Positions 6,267 through 8,820 of a stretch of DNA of 8,820 nt are shown piece by piece. A model generated the notes under the pieces. The model worked only from the letters and a program-made list of their open reading frames with translations, was not told where the DNA came from and did no database searches. This DNA is from Geopsychrobacter sp. Lineage in GTDB: Bacteria > Desulfobacterota > Desulfuromonadia > Desulfuromonadales > Geopsychrobacteraceae. The translations under genes and the position numbers were made by a program. Positions within the stretch are counted from its first letter, which is position 1, and each line of letters opens with the position of its first letter. The stretch lies in contig JAKIUS010000041.1 in the NCBI GenBank assembly GCA_021647445.1, forward strand, positions 1 through 8,820, given 5' to 3'.

Positions 6267-7163
6267 CTACCAGATCGATTTCAAAAGCCCTTTAGGGCGG
6301 AAGGTGAGTACAGTAATCACGGCGAGGTAGGGGAAGACGATACCAAACTGGGGGGCCACCAGAATGCCGATGGCATCGGTGAGACCAAAGATAACTGCCC
6401 CCAGCAGCGCCCCCCACACATTACCAAGACCGCCGATGATGACGATAAGGAAAATCTCGATGATGATGGAATGATCCATCCCCTGACTGATGTTCTGCGT
6501 CGGAGCCACCAGGGCTCCGCCGATCCCCGCAAGGTAACAGCCAAGGACAAACACCGCCGCATAGACCAGATTAACGTTAACCCCCACCGCTCCGACCATT
6601 TCACGATCCACGGCCGCGGCGCGCGAAATCTTGCCCAGCAGGGTCCGGTTGGTCAGATACCAGAGCCCGGCGGCGAACAGAGGGCCCAGCAGCAGCAAAA
6701 ACAGATTGTAACGCGGGAAGGGCATCCCCAACAGCAGGTAGGACCCTTGAAATATCTTGGGAACCGCCAAAGAACGGTAGTCTGAACCCCAGACTAATTT
6801 GACCAGATCTGCGAAAACTAGGGTAAAAGAGAAGGTGAACAGCAACATCATCAGATGGTCACGCTTATACAGAAAACGGAACAGGCCCTGCTCCATGATC
6901 AGTCCAATCAAGGCCACGACCAGAGGGGCCAACAAAAGCGCCACCCAGAAACCCAGGTTACTTTGCGAAAAAGCTGTGGCAATCGAGTAGGTCGTGAAGG
7001 CACCGATCATATAGAGCGAGCCGTGGGCCAGGTTCGGGATACGTAGGACCCCCAGGATCAAGGTGAGCCCCGAGGCGACGATAAATAAGATGGTCGCCTT
7101 GCTCAGACCAACCAGAATCTGGATGCAAAGGACCGAAAAAGACAGGCTGGGGAACAGTTCCAT
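6267..7163 (-). CDS. livH: HAAT-family ABC transporter permease LivH
   Basis: This 298-residue polytopic inner-membrane protein is the second permease half. It shows the LivH hallmark GLTLILGVLRIPNLAHG (32-48) followed by SLYMIGA, the coupling loop around GKISRAAAVDREMVGAVGV (177-195), and GGLGNVWGALLGA (244-256), then a FRPKGL (288-293) end. Length is normal for the family. A TTG at 7199 would add 12 residues. I prefer ATG at 7163 because the LivH family usually begins a few residues before the first membrane segment. The ribosome binding site is weak: only AAAGAAAG precedes the ATG, in contrast to the strong sites of livK and livG. Together with the 89-base gap after livK this suggests much lower synthesis than of the binding protein. 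The TAG stop is part of the ribosome binding site of livM. Confidence 0.93.
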   Translation of the reverse strand: MELFPSLSFSVLCIQILVGLSKATILFIVASGLTLILGVLRIPNLAHGSLYMIGAFTTYSIATAFSQSNLGFWVALLLAPLVVALIGLIMEQGLFRFLYKRDHLMMLLFTFSFTLVFADLVKLVWGSDYRSLAVPKIFQGSYLLLGMPFPRYNLFLLLLGPLFAAGLWYLTNRTLLGKISRAAAVDREMVGAVGVNVNLVYAAVFVLGCYLAGIGGALVAPTQNISQGMDHSIIIEIFLIVIIGGLGNVWGALLGAVIFGLTDAIGILVAPQFGIVFPYLAVITVLTFRPKGLLKSIW

Positions 7164-7214
7164 GAGACTTTCTTTGCGTTCAGGTGGATGTGGAAACAAA
7201 GCGATCGCGAGAGA

Positions 7215-7243
7215 GTGGAGGGCAGTGTGCCCCCACCCTCCAC
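7215..7243 (-). promoter_or_regulatory. GC-rich stem-loop in the livK-livH gap
   Basis: Eight bases, GTGGAGGG (7215-7222), are the exact inverted complement of CCCTCCAC (7236-7243), and the interior can pair further (GGCA with TGCC around GTG). There is no T run behind it on the minus strand, so it is not a normal terminator. A stem at the 3' end of a binding-protein message, before weakly translated permease genes, is a known way to protect the upstream mRNA or reduce downstream expression. That role is inferred here. Confidence 0.6.
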
Positions 7244-7252
7244 CTTGCGTGT

Positions 7253-8470
7253 TTAGTTTTGACGGGCCTTGCGAATAGCATCCAGCGATGGCATGGCTTC
7301 TGTTGCAGAGATGGTAACAATATCCCTGGCAACAAGGACAGACTTGCCTGCAGCTTTGGTTGTCACTCCCATGAACATGGGTAGCATGACCTGATGATCT
7401 TCGGCCCGCATGGTCACCTGACCCACAGGGGAGTCAACGCTCAACCCTTCCAGCGCGTCGATGAACTTCTCGGTGTCGACCTCACCAGCCTTCGCGTAAG
7501 CCTCGGAGATGAATTGAGCCGCTATATAGCCGTACAGAGCACCCACCGCTGGGGTACGACCATAAGCCTTTTCGAACTCGGCGACAAAAGCGCGGTTCTC
7601 GACGGTATCGGGGTAATAACTGTGGTAGTTAGCGGTTCCGATGACACCTTCGGGAGCACTGAGACCCAGCGGCTTAAGCGTCGAAACCTCCGTGCCGGTA
7701 TGCATATAAAAGGGCACCTGCGTATTGAACCCTGTGGCCTGCGCCGCCTTCAAAAAAGGCACACAGTCGCGTCCGCCGGTGGCGATGATGACTGCATCAG
7801 GCTTCTCAGCTAACATCGCGGTGATATAGGGTGTGAAGTCAGGTTCGCCCACCTTCCACCAGGATTTTCCAAGCAACTTGACCTCGGGCTTGAGCTGCTT
7901 GAGGTTTTCCCAAACGGCATCTGCGACCGCATGCCCGTACTCGTAATCGTCACCGGCAATCCAATAGCGGGTGTAGGGCTTCTTGGCCAGACCTGCCGCC
8001 GCTGCTTTTCCGATCATGGCGGTATTCTCATTCATCGAGAACACATAGCGATGACCTTTTTCCCCGGTGATCTTGGCACTCTTGGCGAAGGTGACCAAAA
8101 ACGGGATCTTTTCCTGTTTGGCAAAGTTCGAAATGGCCAAGGCCAAAGAGCTATTAATCGTCCCCATGAGGATATCAACCTCTTCGCGCATCACCAGCTC
8201 CTTGGCGGCGCTCAGCCCGAGGTCGACCTTAAACTTGCTATCACGGGTAATAAACTCAAGCTGCTGACCAAAAATCCCGCCCGCAGCGTTGATTTTTCCC
8301 GCAGCCAGAGCAAAAGCGTCACGCACGTCGTTGGTGTAGGTGCTGGCAGGACCACTGTAGGTGTCGACAATGCCGACCTTGATCGTTTTGGCAGCAAAAG
8401 CGCTAGATACCGTAAGCAGGGAGCAGCAGACAAGCGCCGCGAAGCAGAAGAATCTCAAAGACGTTTTCAT
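7253..8470 (-). CDS. livK: Periplasmic binding protein LivK of a HAAT-family ABC transporter (Peripla_BP_6)
   Basis: This 405-residue protein captures the ligand in the periplasm and delivers it to LivHM. The signal peptide spans residues 1-26 (MKTSLRFF, a hydrophobic stretch, SAFA), with cleavage before AKTIKVGIVDTYSGP. The two-lobed type I fold is indicated by NAAGGIFGQQLEF (61-73), VDILMGTINSS (98-108), GDDYEYGH (173-180), PDAVIIATGG (224-233) and the C-terminal RAEDHQVMLPMFMG (355-368), all common in amino acid/amide/urea-type receptors. It matches Leu/Ile/Val-binding proteins in fold, but the ligand may be another amino acid, an amide or an organic acid. Two adjacent Cys in the signal peptide (15-16) do not form a proper lipobox. 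AAGGAGG (plus-strand 8480-8486), nine bases from ATG, is the strongest ribosome binding site in the operon and fits a protein needed in excess. It is the first gene of the operon. Confidence 0.95.
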   Translation of the reverse strand: MKTSLRFFCFAALVCCSLLTVSSAFAAKTIKVGIVDTYSGPASTYTNDVRDAFALAAGKINAAGGIFGQQLEFITRDSKFKVDLGLSAAKELVMREEVDILMGTINSSLALAISNFAKQEKIPFLVTFAKSAKITGEKGHRYVFSMNENTAMIGKAAAAGLAKKPYTRYWIAGDDYEYGHAVADAVWENLKQLKPEVKLLGKSWWKVGEPDFTPYITAMLAEKPDAVIIATGGRDCVPFLKAAQATGFNTQVPFYMHTGTEVSTLKPLGLSAPEGVIGTANYHSYYPDTVENRAFVAEFEKAYGRTPAVGALYGYIAAQFISEAYAKAGEVDTEKFIDALEGLSVDSPVGQVTMRAEDHQVMLPMFMGVTTKAAGKSVLVARDIVTISATEAMPSLDAIRKARQN

Positions 8471-8780
8471 ACGATTGTGCCTCCTTTTGGGTCAAGACTT
8501 TATCAATTCAGCTAACGGGTAACGGGGCCATAAAAAGATCCTGAATAATAACAGCTCAGGAGCCTGTTGGCCTATCTGGACTAAACAGAAAACAGGAGTA
8601 CTTGAAATCAGCTAAGGGACCGTCTGGAATTCCAATCATGCTTCACTCTAATTCGTAATATCCATATAGAAGAGTGCTCATGTCAAGAAGTAAAACGATG
8701 TTTTCTTTAGAAATGCAGAAGCCAAGTTTGCGGAGTGGATTTATTAAGGCAGTAAGGTAAGAGCGTTTTCTCTTCTGGAC
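8471..8780. other. Upstream non-coding region of the livK operon
   Basis: About 310 AT-rich bases precede livK up to the right-hand repeat. They contain the livK ribosome binding site and the promoter candidate. A small interrupted hairpin in the leader pairs AACAG (8550-8554) with CTGTT (8564-8568), with CTC/GAG inside. I see no gene. A 20-codon frame beginning near 8699 (plus) has no ribosome binding site and is not called. No riboswitch family is recognisable. Confidence 0.4.
8657..8686 (-). promoter_or_regulatory. Sigma-70-type promoter candidate for the livK operon
   Basis: Read on the minus strand, TTGACA (8686-8681) is followed after 18 bases by GATATT (8662-8657), four of six matches to TATAAT. 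The spacer is one base longer than optimal. The leader would be about 180 bases. The 14 bases starting one base before the -35 box, CTTGACATGAGCAC, match CTTGACATGTGCTC of the promoter at 1335-1348 at 12 positions. Confidence 0.45.
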
Positions 8781-8816
8781 AAAGAAAAGCATAATTACAT
8801 GGGCGTCCCGGTTGTC
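8781..8816. repeat. Dispersed 33-36-base repeat, copy 2 (at the window edge)
   Basis: This is the second copy of the sequence at 2690-2722, in the same orientation, with one substitution and a three-base insertion (CGT after GGG). It lies about 95 bases upstream of the -35 box of the livK operon. It ends four bases before the window does, so it may be the beginning of a longer element whose remainder is not visible. Confidence 0.8.
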
Positions 8817-8820
8817 CTGT

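Noticed and set aside
7201..7208. GCGATCGC palindrome, the core of the cyanobacterial HIP1 repeat
   Set aside because: I noticed it only once in the window, whereas cyanobacteria carrying HIP1 show it frequently. It is most likely chance or a simple restriction-site-like palindrome.
8699..8761. Twenty-codon plus-strand frame upstream of the right-hand repeat
   Set aside because: No ribosome binding site, no similarity and no context. It lies in the promoter region of the livK operon.

Overview
The window reads as Gram-negative (proteobacterial or Desulfobacterota-like) chromosomal DNA. Coding sequence is moderately GC-rich, intergenic DNA is clearly more AT-rich, Shine-Dalgarno sites are strong, and two periplasmic binding proteins carry Sec-type signal peptides. 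I cannot name a genus. Almost everything here concerns solute uptake by ABC transporters.

Left part, plus strand (1-2455): the 3' end of a LivF-like ATPase gene is followed by a tandem-domain universal stress protein gene. After a 245-base gap comes a stand-alone family 3 solute-binding protein gene with its own promoter candidate. An AT-rich rho-independent terminator closes this part at 2414-2455. The leaders of the stress-protein gene and the binding-protein gene share an almost identical 40-base sequence.

Middle (2456-2765): this short stretch holds a decayed nucleotidyltransferase (MNT-type) remnant with an in-frame stop. Directly after it lies a 33-base repeat that recurs at the far right edge of the window.

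Right part, minus strand (2766-8470): a complete branched-chain/polar amino acid type (HAAT) ABC transporter operon is read as livK-livH-livM-livG-livF. It is followed 19 bases later by a malate/L-lactate dehydrogenase-family oxidoreductase gene that starts with TTG. Overlaps or very short gaps from livH onward indicate one mRNA. The only larger gap, between livK and livH, holds a GC-rich stem-loop, as expected where a binding protein must be made in excess over its membrane complex. A promoter candidate precedes livK. LivK would capture the ligand, LivH and LivM form the channel, LivG and LivF hydrolyse ATP, and the dehydrogenase probably acts on the imported compound or its first breakdown product. 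The substrate cannot be read from sequence.

No defence system, CRISPR array, tRNA or intact mobile element is visible. The most unusual structures are the two dispersed repeat pairs and the MNT remnant. The transport operon itself is ordinary except for its dehydrogenase partner.
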